A stretch of 64,000 nt of DNA, taken from NCBI RefSeq assembly GCF_017114825.1, contig NZ_JADEVO010000032.1:1-64000 (forward strand). The letters are read 5' to 3'. The translations under genes and the position numbers were made by a program. The DNA comes from Pseudomonas gregormendelii. Lineage in GTDB: Bacteria > Pseudomonadota > Gammaproteobacteria > Pseudomonadales > Pseudomonadaceae. Each line of letters opens with the position of its first letter. Within the stretch, counting starts at the first letter, position 1. The notes beneath the pieces are model-generated. The model saw nothing but the letters and a program-made list of their open reading frames with translations. It was not told the origin of the DNA and did no database searches. Below are positions 1 to 7,662 of this stretch, in pieces.

Positions 1-1
1 G

Positions 2-268
2 GTAGAGGTACACTTTTTCAACGCTGGCATTGGGACGCATCATGGTGATGGGCTCCTGAAGAAAATCGGGAGCACAGCATCAGCCGTCAGCTATCCGCTT
101 GGAATGTGGGGTTCACGGAGCGGATACCTTCAAACGATGAAGGAGTTGACGAGCGCAACCCGAAAACGCTGCTTGAAAACATCTGAAATCAGAAAGCCAT
201 TCCTGCATCCCAGGTTCAACTCTCACGAAGCTGAACCTTCGCTAATCATTCCTGTTCATTCGATCTGA
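2..268 (+). CDS. Possible 3' end of an unidentified gene, cut by the left edge
   Basis: One frame stays open from the window edge for 88 codons and stops 9 nt before the MbtH start, so that the ribosome-binding site GAGGAGG overlaps its stop codon. That spacing is what an upstream operon gene would give. The readable C-terminus (for example HFFNAGIGTHHGDGLL near its start and SLIIPVHSI at its end) matches no family I recognise. The other two plus frames carry stops. The region is AT-richer than most of the window, like the next two genes. It could equally be a chance open frame; an 88-codon run at this base composition is unusual but not rare. Confidence 0.3.
   Translation, partial: VEVHFFNAGIGTHHGDGLLKKIGSTASAVSYPLGMWGSRSGYLQTMKELTSATRKRCLKTSEIRKPFLHPRFNSHEAEPSLIIPVHSI
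216..236. other. Inverted repeat upstream of the MbtH gene
   Basis: AGGTTCA and TGAACCT arms surround a short spacer about 45 nt before the MbtH start. It could be a small stem-loop or a dyad operator. It lies inside the possible upstream reading frame, so it may carry no regulatory meaning. Confidence 0.25.
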
Positions 269-277
269 GGAGGTTGT

Positions 278-499
278 ATGACATCGTCGAATGCCGAGTC
301 GGACTATGTTGTGGTTGTGAACGAGGAAGAACAGTATTCCCTATGGCCTCAAGGGAAATGTCTTCCTGCCGGGTGGAGGTCTGTATTTGGTCCGTGTCCA
401 AGGGATGAGTGCCTGCATGAAATAGAGCAGCGCTGGGTCGACATGCGGCCGAAAAGTCTGCGAGAAGCTATGTATCGGGCTGGCCATGACAATGGCTAA
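278..499 (+). CDS. MbtH-like protein of an NRPS locus
   Basis: 73 residues, the normal size for the MbtH family. These small proteins bind adenylation domains of nonribosomal peptide synthetases and are needed for their solubility or activity. The family signature is present: NEEEQYSLWP then GW at about residues 15-33, and CL...W.DMRP.SLR at about 45-62, including the conserved Trp residues. A strong ribosome-binding site GAGGAGG sits 7 nt before the ATG. The gene overlaps the following MFS gene by 14 nt, so the two are translationally coupled. No intact synthetase remains downstream, so its partner must lie to the left of the window or be lost. Confidence 0.9.
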   Translation: MTSSNAESDYVVVVNEEEQYSLWPQGKCLPAGWRSVFGPCPRDECLHEIEQRWVDMRPKSLREAMYRAGHDNG

Positions 500-1742
500 A
501 GACTTGGGGAAAAACTTTTCACTGCTCTGGGCTGCACAAGCGGTTTCACTGGTCGGTAGCGAAATTTCGGCAGTGGCCATTCCGTTGTTCGCGATTGGCA
601 TGTTGGGGTTCGATGCTGTCGAATTGGGTACACTGCTCGCGCTGCAAGGTATTCCGCCAGTGTTATTCGGTGTGTTTGCTGGCGTATGGGTCGACCGGGT
701 TTCGCAGCGACGCCTGCTGCTTGCAAGCGATGTGCTACGAGCTGTTCTAGTTGCTTTCATTCCCCTATTGTATTGGGCTGACAGTCTGAGTACTGCAGCC
801 CTGTTTCTGTGTACTTTCCTCATTGCCAGCGTCACCGTGTTCTCGGATATCGCCTATTGGAGTTTTATTCCCCGGATAGTGCCTGACCAACAGTTGTTGG
901 CCGGTAATTCTCGTTTATCGATGAGCCAGTCCATCGCCACAACCGGGGGGCCGGGGATGGCGGGGGCCATCGCCAGTTTTATCGGGCCAACTATGGCGTT
1001 AGTGGTTGATGCCATCTCTTACCTTGTATCGTTTGTATTGACCAAAGGTGTCAGTGTAAAGAAGGCTGATGAGCCTCCCGTTACCCATGAACCAGTGCTT
1101 GAGGCTTTGCTATCCGGTCTTCGCTTTGTATTTGGCAACCGTAAGATCCTGTTGTTGGCCAGCGGCGCCGCGATATGGCATCTGGTGTATTTCTCGCTGT
1201 TGACGATGCTGTTCATCTATCTGACCAGGGATCTGACTTCACCGGCGTATGTGGTGGGTATCGTACTGAGCTGTGGCGGCCTGGGGTCGTTGGTGGGGGC
1301 GATCGTTATCTCGCGGGTGAAGGTGAGCATCGGGAGGTTGTTTATGCTGGCCGCTACCTTAATAGGCGCACAACTTCCGCTGGTGCTCATCCCGGTACCC
1401 TATTCAGAAATGTGGATCAGCCAGGTCGCCGTTGCTATCGCGCTACTGCTTTCCGGAGTGTCTGCCGCAGCACATTCGATCTTGCACATCACGTTGCGTC
1501 AGGAGGAAACGCCGCGGGACTTGCTGGGTCGCATGACGTCTGTGGTCAGGCTCATCAGTTGGGGGGCGATGCCGCTTGGATCGTTGCTGGGGGGGATGTT
1601 GCTCAACTATTACTCGGCTGTGGCGGCCTTCCAATTGAACAGTTTGATTGGTGCCGGGCTGACAGTTATATGGCTGGCATGTCTTATTCCCAGTTTGAAG
1701 CGTCGAGAGATGTTCGAAAGGTCTGGAGAGCACAGCGAATGA
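486..1742 (+). CDS. MFS exporter, EntS-like (MFS_3 type)
   Basis: 418 residues with about ten to twelve hydrophobic segments spread along the chain, an inner-membrane major facilitator. The cytoplasmic loop 2-3 motif is visible as GVWVDRVSQRR near residues 62-73. The nearest familiar group is the enterobactin/siderophore exporter type, and the position directly after an MbtH gene and before an NRPS fragment suggests it exported a nonribosomal peptide. It begins inside the MbtH gene and its stop overlaps the ATG of the NRPS fragment (ATGA), so all three were one operon. GC content is visibly lower than in the core genes to the right. Confidence 0.8.
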   Translation: MTMAKDLGKNFSLLWAAQAVSLVGSEISAVAIPLFAIGMLGFDAVELGTLLALQGIPPVLFGVFAGVWVDRVSQRRLLLASDVLRAVLVAFIPLLYWADSLSTAALFLCTFLIASVTVFSDIAYWSFIPRIVPDQQLLAGNSRLSMSQSIATTGGPGMAGAIASFIGPTMALVVDAISYLVSFVLTKGVSVKKADEPPVTHEPVLEALLSGLRFVFGNRKILLLASGAAIWHLVYFSLLTMLFIYLTRDLTSPAYVVGIVLSCGGLGSLVGAIVISRVKVSIGRLFMLAATLIGAQLPLVLIPVPYSEMWISQVAVAIALLLSGVSAAAHSILHITLRQEETPRDLLGRMTSVVRLISWGAMPLGSLLGGMLLNYYSAVAAFQLNSLIGAGLTVIWLACLIPSLKRREMFERSGEHSE

Positions 1743-1969
1743 TCGGTGATCAGGATGAGGTGGAGGTGCCGCTTTCATTTGCTCAGGAACGTATGTTCAT
1801 TTTGAGTAAAGCCGAGGCTGATCCTGCATTATATAACGTTCACAGAGTTGCATTATCTCGACAGATAAAAGAAAACCCCTTCTATCGAGCTGGGGCGCAC
1901 TCCAGGAAAAGGGGTTTGGTCAAACAGGTAATGAGCCGGTTCGCAAAAGCGGTGTGTCAGCCACAATAA
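1739..1969 (+). pseudogene. NRPS remnant: start of a condensation domain, truncated
   Basis: A frame starts with an ATG overlapping the MFS stop (ATGA), as a coupled operon gene would. Its residues 10-27 (PLSFAQERMFILSKAEAD) and the following ALYNVHR match the beginning of NRPS condensation domains (PLS.aQ.R.w.L ... YN). After about residue 39, near base 1856, the resemblance ends and the frame stops at 1969 after a basic, unrelated tail. A synthetase would be thousands of residues long, so this is a 5' stub left by a deletion. Whether the short product is still made cannot be told. Confidence 0.7.
1870..1914. other. Inverted repeat inside the NRPS stub
   Basis: AAACCCCTT and AAGGGGTTT arms about 26 nt apart lie just after the point where similarity to condensation domains is lost. 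It may mark a rearrangement junction or act as a weak terminator; there is no clear U-tract. Confidence 0.3.
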
Positions 1970-1982
1970 TAGTGACTGACAC
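1954..1982. terminator. Hairpin between NRPS stub and dppF, possible terminator
   Basis: GTGTCAG and CTGACAC arms, with an inner CAC/GTG extension across one C-A mismatch, enclose a 7-nt AT loop. It lies 34 nt beyond the dppF stop on the minus strand and overlaps the tail of the NRPS stub on the plus strand. No strong T-run follows on either side, so it may be a weak terminator or an mRNA 3' end protector. Confidence 0.45.
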
Positions 1983-1984
1983 CC

Positions 1985-2012
1985 CATCTTTGTGAGCAGG
2001 CTCTCGCCTACA
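1985..2012. repeat. Degenerate REP (GTGGGAGC family) remnant
   Basis: Read on the minus strand this is a decayed copy of the TGTGGGAGCGAGCCTGCTCG repeat found intact further along the window. It sits at the junction between the NRPS stub and the dpp operon. Confidence 0.4.
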
Positions 2013-2016
2013 TTTT

Positions 2017-2997
2017 TCAGGCCACGCCGTCGAGAAACTGCTCGGCGTAGTGGCAAGCCACCTGGCGGTTGTCGAGCAGACGCAACGCCGGCTCTTCGGT
2101 ACTGCAGCGCTCGGTCGCATACGGGCAGCGCTTGTGGAAAGCGCAGCCCGGTGGCGGGTTCAGCGGGTTGGGCAGTTCGCCGACGATCTTGATTTTCGGC
2201 TTGTTCGGGTCCGGGTGGATGGTCGGGGTGGCCGACAGCAGCGCCTGGGTGTAGGGGTGCAGCGGGCGTTCGTAGATGTCGTTCTTCGGGCCGATCTCCA
2301 CCGGGCGGCCGAGGTACATCACCATCACGTCATCGGCGACGTGCTGCACCACCGCCAGGTTGTGGGAGATGAACACGTAGGCGGTGTTGAACTCCTGCTG
2401 CAGGTCCATGAACAGGTTCAGCACCTGGGCCTGGATCGACACGTCCAGGGCCGAGGTCGGCTCATCCGCCACCAGCACTTTTGGTTGCAACATCATCGCG
2501 CGGGCGAGGGCGATCCGTTGGCGCTGGCCGCCGGAGAACATGTGCGGGTAGCGCTGGTAATGCTCAGGGCGCAAGCCGACCTGCTTCATCATCGCCTGGA
2601 CTTTCTCGCGACGTTCGGCGGCGCTCAGGTTGGTGTTGATCAGCAGCGGTTCGCCCAGCTGGTCGCCGACTTTCTGCCGCGGGTTCAACGACGCATACGG
2701 GCTCTGGAACACCATCTGCACGTCTTTACGCAGCTGCTTGCGCTGGGCCTTGTCGGCGCCAGCGACTTCCTGGCCGGCGATTTTCAAAGAGCCGGATGAC
2801 GGCTCTTCGATCAGGGTCAGGGCGCGGGCCAGGGTGGATTTGCCGCAGCCCGATTCGCCAACAACGGCGAGGGTCTTGCCGGCCTCCAGTTCGAACGACA
2901 CGCCGTTCAGGGCGCGTACGGTCGCGTGGCCCTTGAACAGGCCACGGGACACTTCGTAGTGACGGGTCAGGTCGCGGGCGGTAAGTACGACGGCCAT
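2017..2997 (-). CDS. dppF: Dipeptide ABC transporter ATPase DppF
   Basis: 326 residues, one of the two ATPases that power uptake of di/oligopeptides through DppBC. Walker A GESGCGKS is at 47-54; the signature SGGQRQR and Walker B VLVADEPTSALD follow. The C-terminal oligopeptide-transporter extension ends with a Cys cluster (GCAFHKRCPYATERC), as is usual for this family. I chose the ATG whose first base overlaps the dppD stop (TAATG); an upstream in-frame Met would overlap dppD by over 120 nt. It is the last gene of dppBCDF and is followed by a hairpin at 1954-1982. Confidence 0.93.
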   Translation of the reverse strand: MAVVLTARDLTRHYEVSRGLFKGHATVRALNGVSFELEAGKTLAVVGESGCGKSTLARALTLIEEPSSGSLKIAGQEVAGADKAQRKQLRKDVQMVFQSPYASLNPRQKVGDQLGEPLLINTNLSAAERREKVQAMMKQVGLRPEHYQRYPHMFSGGQRQRIALARAMMLQPKVLVADEPTSALDVSIQAQVLNLFMDLQQEFNTAYVFISHNLAVVQHVADDVMVMYLGRPVEIGPKNDIYERPLHPYTQALLSATPTIHPDPNKPKIKIVGELPNPLNPPPGCAFHKRCPYATERCSTEEPALRLLDNRQVACHYAEQFLDGVA

Positions 2998-3965
2998 TAC
3001 GCCACCTCCTGATTCAGCGGGTAGAAGCAGCGGGCGAGGCTGTTGCTTTTCGGGTCGAGGGCCGGACGCTGGGTGCGGCAATTTTCTTGCACATAGGGGC
3101 AGCGCGGCGACAGCAGGCAACCCTGCGGACGGTCGTAACGACCGGGAACGATGCCCGGCAGCGTGGACAGGCGCGAGGCGCCGAGGCTGTGTTCCGGAAT
3201 GGCCTTGAGCAGCGCTTCGCTGTACGGGTGCGCCGGGATGTCGAACAGTTGCGGCACCTGCCCGACTTCAACCGCCTGGCCAGCGTACATCACGCACACG
3301 CGCTGGGCGGTCTCGGCAACGACGGCGAGGTCGTGGGTGATCAGCACCAGGCCCATGTTCTGCTCTTTCTGCAGGGCCAGCAGCAGCTCCATGATCTGCG
3401 CCTGAATCGTCACGTCGAGGGCTGTGGTCGGTTCGTCGGCGATCAGCAATTTCGGCTCGCCGGCAATCGCCATGGCGATCGCGACACGCTGGCTCATACC
3501 GCCGGACAACTGGTGCGGGTAGGCATCCATACGACTGGCGGCGCCCGGGATTTCAACTTTTTCCAGCAGTTCGATGGCGCGTTTACGCGCCTGCTTGCCG
3601 GACATTTTCAGGTGCAGGCGCAGCACTTCTTCGATCTGGAAACCGACGGTGTAGCTCGGGTTCAGCGCGGTCATCGGGTCCTGGAAGACCATGGACAGGT
3701 CTTTGCCGACGATTTGCCGACGCTGACGATTGCTGAGCTTGAGCATGTTCTTGCCGTCGAAATTCAGCGCGTCGGCGGTCACGATACCTGGGTGCTCGAT
3801 CAGCCCCATCAACGCCATCATGGTCACGGACTTGCCGGAACCCGACTCGCCAACGATGGCCAGGACTTCGCCCTTGTCGACCTTGAGGTCGAGGCCGTCG
3901 ACCACTGGCACGGCATTCTTGTCGCCAAAGCGAACGTTGAGATTCTTGATTTCTAACAGTGACAT
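2997..3965 (-). CDS. dppD: Dipeptide ABC transporter ATPase DppD
   Basis: 322 residues, partner ATPase of DppF. Walker A GESGSGKS lies near residue 40, followed by LSGGMSQRVAIAMAIA (signature) and LLIADEPTTALD (Walker B). The C-terminus has the oligopeptide-family Cys motif GCLLSPRCPYVQENC; in related DppD proteins such cysteines have been linked to an iron-sulfur cluster. The start is the ATG 8 nt after GAGGAG. Its stop overlaps the dppF start by one base and it begins 10 nt after dppC, so it belongs to a tight operon. Confidence 0.93.
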   Translation of the reverse strand: MSLLEIKNLNVRFGDKNAVPVVDGLDLKVDKGEVLAIVGESGSGKSVTMMALMGLIEHPGIVTADALNFDGKNMLKLSNRQRRQIVGKDLSMVFQDPMTALNPSYTVGFQIEEVLRLHLKMSGKQARKRAIELLEKVEIPGAASRMDAYPHQLSGGMSQRVAIAMAIAGEPKLLIADEPTTALDVTIQAQIMELLLALQKEQNMGLVLITHDLAVVAETAQRVCVMYAGQAVEVGQVPQLFDIPAHPYSEALLKAIPEHSLGASRLSTLPGIVPGRYDRPQGCLLSPRCPYVQENCRTQRPALDPKSNSLARCFYPLNQEVA

Positions 3966-3975
3966 TTGAATCTCC

Positions 3976-4899
3976 TCAGGCGGCGTTCTTGAGTTTCGGG
4001 TCCAGCGCATCGCGCAGGCCGTCGCCCATCAAGTTGATTGCCAGCACGCTGAGCAAAATGGTCAGGCCAGGCAGACTTACCACCCACCAGGCGCGTTCGA
4101 TGTAGTCGCGAGCCGAAGCCAGCATCGTGCCCCACTCAGGGGTTGGCGGTTGGACGCCAAGGCCGAGGAAGCCCAGTGCCGCGGCATCGAGAATCGCCGA
4201 GGAGAAGCTCAAGGTCGCCTGAACGATCAGCGGTGCCATGCAGTTGGGCAGCACGGTGATGAACATCAGGCGTGGCAGACCGGCACCCGCCAGGCGCGCT
4301 GCGGTCACGTAGTCGCGGTTCAGTTCGCCCATCACCGCAGCGCGGGTCAGACGCACGTAGGATGGCAGGGACACCACAGCGATGGCGATCACGGTGTTGA
4401 TCAGGCCAGGGCCGAGGATGGCGACAATCGCCACGGCCAGCAGCAGCGACGGCAGTGCCAGCATGATGTCCATCAGACGCATGATGGACGGGCCAAGCAA
4501 GCGCGGGAAAAACCCGGCGAACAGCCCCAGGAGAATACCTGGAATCAGCGACATCACTACCGACGACAAGCCGATCAGCAGCGACAGGCGCGAGCCCTGG
4601 ATCAGCCGTGACAGCAGGTCTCGGCCCAATTCATCGGTGCCGAGCAGGAACTGCATCTGCCCACCTTCCAGCCAGGCTGGCGGGGTCAGCAGGAAGTCGC
4701 GGTACTGCTCGCTCGGGTTGTGCGGTGCCACCCATGGGGCGAACAGTGCGCAGAAAATCACCAGCAACATGAACATCAGGCCGGCGACGGCGCCTTTGTT
4801 CTTGGAGAAGGCTTGCCAGAATTCTTTGTACGGGGACGGGTACAGCAGGCTTTGATCGACTGCTACCGCTGGAGTTGAAGCTGGAGTGGTCATGGTCAT
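3976..4899 (-). CDS. dppC: Dipeptide ABC transporter permease DppC
   Basis: 307 residues, about six transmembrane segments; inner-membrane permease that pairs with DppB. It has the OppC-type N-terminal region before the first membrane helix and the binding-protein-dependent transport motif (EAA-like loop around AARLAGAGLPRLMFITVLPN). The start is placed at the first of two close ATGs (4899 or 4893), just 4 nt after the dppB stop. An in-frame Met further upstream would overlap dppB. Confidence 0.92.
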   Translation of the reverse strand: MTMTTPASTPAVAVDQSLLYPSPYKEFWQAFSKNKGAVAGLMFMLLVIFCALFAPWVAPHNPSEQYRDFLLTPPAWLEGGQMQFLLGTDELGRDLLSRLIQGSRLSLLIGLSSVVMSLIPGILLGLFAGFFPRLLGPSIMRLMDIMLALPSLLLAVAIVAILGPGLINTVIAIAVVSLPSYVRLTRAAVMGELNRDYVTAARLAGAGLPRLMFITVLPNCMAPLIVQATLSFSSAILDAAALGFLGLGVQPPTPEWGTMLASARDYIERAWWVVSLPGLTILLSVLAINLMGDGLRDALDPKLKNAA

Positions 4900-4903
4900 G
4901 ATC

Positions 4904-5914
4904 TCAGCGCTGATGACGGATGCGTGGGTTGGCAAAGCCGTAGAGGATATCCACTACGAAGTTGACCACAATCACCAGGCAGGCGATTAACAGGATGCCG
5001 TTCTGCACCACGGGATAGTCCCGCGCGCCAATGGCTTCGATCAGCCACTTGCCGATGCCGGGCCAGGAGAAGATGGTTTCGGTCAGTACCGCACCGGCCA
5101 GCAAAGTGCCGACTTGCAGGCCGACTACCGTCAATACCGGAATCAGTGCGTTGCGCAGACCGTGCACGAATACCACGCGCGATGGCGACAGGCCTTTGGC
5201 GCGGGCGGTGCGGATGTAGTCTTCGCGCAGCACTTCGAGCATCGAGGAACGGGTCATCCGCGCAATGACCGCCAGCGGGATGGTGCCGAGCACGATGGCA
5301 GGCAGGATCAGGTGGTGCAGCGCATCGAGGAACGCACCGACGTCATCGGCCAGCAGCGTGTCGATCAGCATGAAGCCGGTACGCGGCTCAATGTCGTAGA
5401 GCAGGTCGATCCGTCCGGACACCGGGGTCCAGCCCAGGGACACCGAGAAGAACATGATCAGGATCAGGCCCCACCAGAAGATCGGCATCGAATATCCCGC
5501 CAGGGAGATGCCCATCACCCCATGGTCGAACAGGGATCCTCGCTTGAGTGCCGCGATCACCCCGGCCAGCAGGCCCAGGATGCCGGCGAACAGCAGGGCG
5601 GCCATGGACAGTTCCAGGGTCGCGGGGAAGAGTGAAGTGAATTCAGTCCAGACGCTTTCCCGGGTGCGCAACGACTCGCCGAGATCGCCTTGAGCCAGTT
5701 TGCCAATGTAATCCAGGTATTGGGCATACAGGGGTTTGTTCAGACCTAGGCGTTCCATTGCCTGAGCATGCATTTCCGGGTCGACTCTGCGTTCGCCCAT
5801 CATGACTTCCACGGGGTCGCCAGGGATCATGCGAATCAACGCGAAAGTCAGCAAGGTGATGCCGAAGAACGTGGGGATCAATAACCCCAATCGGCGGGCA
5901 ATAAAACTAAACAT
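4904..5914 (-). CDS. dppB: Dipeptide ABC transporter permease DppB
   Basis: 336 residues, the usual DppB length (about 339). The N-terminus MFSFIARRLGLLIPTFFGI is the first membrane helix typical of this permease, and the conserved EAA-type loop TARAKGLSPSRVVFVHGLRN lies near residue 230. Together with DppC it forms the translocation channel. It is the first of the four transport genes and is separated from the binding-protein gene by 74 nt containing a perfect hairpin, an arrangement expected to keep permease levels below binding-protein levels. Confidence 0.93.
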   Translation of the reverse strand: MFSFIARRLGLLIPTFFGITLLTFALIRMIPGDPVEVMMGERRVDPEMHAQAMERLGLNKPLYAQYLDYIGKLAQGDLGESLRTRESVWTEFTSLFPATLELSMAALLFAGILGLLAGVIAALKRGSLFDHGVMGISLAGYSMPIFWWGLILIMFFSVSLGWTPVSGRIDLLYDIEPRTGFMLIDTLLADDVGAFLDALHHLILPAIVLGTIPLAVIARMTRSSMLEVLREDYIRTARAKGLSPSRVVFVHGLRNALIPVLTVVGLQVGTLLAGAVLTETIFSWPGIGKWLIEAIGARDYPVVQNGILLIACLVIVVNFVVDILYGFANPRIRHQR

Positions 5915-5947
5915 CTTGTGGTGTACCTCATCAGCCGGTTAGGCGTG

Positions 5948-5977
5948 CCTGGTGTCCCTGGAGTCAGGGACACCAGG
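5948..5977. terminator. Perfect intercistronic hairpin between binding protein and dppB
   Basis: Two 13-nt arms, CCTGGTGTCCCTG and CAGGGACACCAGG, surround a 4-nt loop. On the minus (gene) strand no T-run follows, so it is probably a partial terminator or an mRNA 3' stabiliser, which would raise binding-protein mRNA relative to permease mRNA. Confidence 0.65.
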
Positions 5978-5988
5978 AGTTTTCTTAT

Positions 5989-7584
5989 CTACTTCACCTG
6001 GGTAGTGGCGAAGTTATTAGTGGTGAGAGGGCTGATGTGATAGCCCTCTACGTTCTTGCGCATTGCGGTAAACATTCTAGTGTGTGCGATGCTGATCCAA
6101 GGTTGATCCTGATTAAAAATGAGCTGTGCCTGCTCGTAGAGCGCTGCGCGTTCAGCCGGATCGACCTTGGAGCGGGCCTCATCAAGTAGGGTCTGGAATT
6201 TTTCATTGCACCAGCGCGCGTAGTTTTCGCCGTTCTTCGCCGCTTCGCAACTGAGCATAGGCGTTAGGAAGTTATCCGGGTCACCGTTATCGCCCGCCCA
6301 ACCTGCAGACACCATGTCGTGCTCGCCGTTCTTCGCGCGTTTGAGCATTTCGCCCCATTCCATCACCCGTATGTCGATTTTGATGCCGACTTTGGCGAGA
6401 TCGGCCTGCATCATTTGCGCGCCGAGCATCGGGTTCGGGTTGGTCGCTCCGCCGCCGTTACGGGTGAACAGGGTAAACACGGTGCCTTCCGGTACACCGG
6501 CTTCCTTCAACAGGGCGCGGGCCTTGTCGAGATCACGCGGCGGGTTTTTCAGACTGTGGTTGTAGCCCAGCAGGGTGTCCGGGTACGGATTGACCGCGAC
6601 CGTCGCGTTACCTTTGCCAAACAGGGCATTGACCGCCGCTTCCTTGTCGAAGGCGATGTCGATGGCTTTACGCACGCGCACATCACTCAAGTATTTGTGC
6701 GTGGTGTTGATGGCGATGTAGGCGACGGTCATCGCATTCATTTCATCGACTTTCAGCTTGTCGTCTTTCTTGATGCTTGGGATGTCATCGGGTTTTGGAT
6801 ACAACGCTACCTGGCATTCGTTGGCCTTGAGCTTTTGCAGGCGCACGTTGTTGTCGGTGGCGATTGCCAGGATCAGCGCTTCGGCCGGTGGCTTGCCGCG
6901 GAAGTACTCCGGGTTGGCCTTGAAACGGACCTGTGCATCTTTGTTATAGCGCTGGAAAATGAACGGCCCGGTGCCGACCGGTTTGTTGTTCAGGTCACCG
7001 GTCTTGCCGGCCTTGAGCAACTGGTCGGCGTATTCAGCGGAGTAGATCGACGAGAACGCCATGGCGATGTCGGCCAGGAACGGCGCTTCGCGGCGGGTCA
7101 AGGTGAACTCGACCGTGTTGTCGTCAACTTTCTTGACGCTTTTCAGCAGTTCTTTGAAGCCCATGCTTTCGAAGTACGGGAAGCCCACGCTCGACAGTTT
7201 GTGCCACGGGTGATTCGGGTCCAGCTGACGCTGGAAACTCCAGACCACATCGTCTGCGTTCATGTTGCGAGTCGGCTTGAAATAGTCGGTGGTATGAAAC
7301 TTGACGTCTTGGCGCAGATGGAACGTATACGTCAGACCGTCTTCACTGATGTCCCAGGAATCGGCCAGCGCCGGGATCACGTCGGTGGTGCCGGGCTTGA
7401 AGTCGGCCAGACGGTTGAAGATGGTCTCGGCCACTGCATCGGCTGTGACTGCAGTGGTGTACTGAACCATGTCGAAGCCTTCCGGGCTGGCTTCGGTGCA
7501 AACCACCAGCGGTTTGGCCGAAACGCCTACCGCCACACTCAGCAACGCGGCCGCAATGGCCGCACGTAGGGGAAGCATTTTCAT
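5989..7584 (-). CDS. Periplasmic di/oligopeptide-binding protein (DppA type, third copy)
   Basis: 531 residues, SBP family 5, normal length. The Sec signal peptide is MKMLPLRAAIAAALLSVAVG with a cut after VSA. The mature protein starts KPLVVCTEASPEGFD, the family pattern for dipeptide/heme-binding proteins, and contains the QLDPNHPWH and GWAGDNGDPDNF stretches typical of DppA. The chosen ATG (alternative at 7578) has GAGGG upstream; the longer frame would put the signal peptide inside the protein. It lies directly upstream of dppBCDF and is the likely primary binding protein, with position matching dppA4 of P. aeruginosa. Confidence 0.88.
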   Translation of the reverse strand: MKMLPLRAAIAAALLSVAVGVSAKPLVVCTEASPEGFDMVQYTTAVTADAVAETIFNRLADFKPGTTDVIPALADSWDISEDGLTYTFHLRQDVKFHTTDYFKPTRNMNADDVVWSFQRQLDPNHPWHKLSSVGFPYFESMGFKELLKSVKKVDDNTVEFTLTRREAPFLADIAMAFSSIYSAEYADQLLKAGKTGDLNNKPVGTGPFIFQRYNKDAQVRFKANPEYFRGKPPAEALILAIATDNNVRLQKLKANECQVALYPKPDDIPSIKKDDKLKVDEMNAMTVAYIAINTTHKYLSDVRVRKAIDIAFDKEAAVNALFGKGNATVAVNPYPDTLLGYNHSLKNPPRDLDKARALLKEAGVPEGTVFTLFTRNGGGATNPNPMLGAQMMQADLAKVGIKIDIRVMEWGEMLKRAKNGEHDMVSAGWAGDNGDPDNFLTPMLSCEAAKNGENYARWCNEKFQTLLDEARSKVDPAERAALYEQAQLIFNQDQPWISIAHTRMFTAMRKNVEGYHISPLTTNNFATTQVK

Positions 7585-7623
7585 CAAGAACCCTCTGCAA
7601 TCGGTTGAAAGACAAAAGCCCAA

Positions 7624-7649
7624 CGGCCGATTCATCGTTGAATCAGCCG
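7624..7649. terminator. Hairpin after the porin gene
   Basis: CGGCCGATTCA and TGAATCAGCCG arms with one mismatch and a 4-nt loop, in the 78-nt gap between the porin stop and the next binding-protein gene. There is no U-tract on the gene strand, so it is more likely a processing or stabilising element than a full terminator. Confidence 0.45.
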
Positions 7650-7662
7650 CAGGGCAGGTGCA

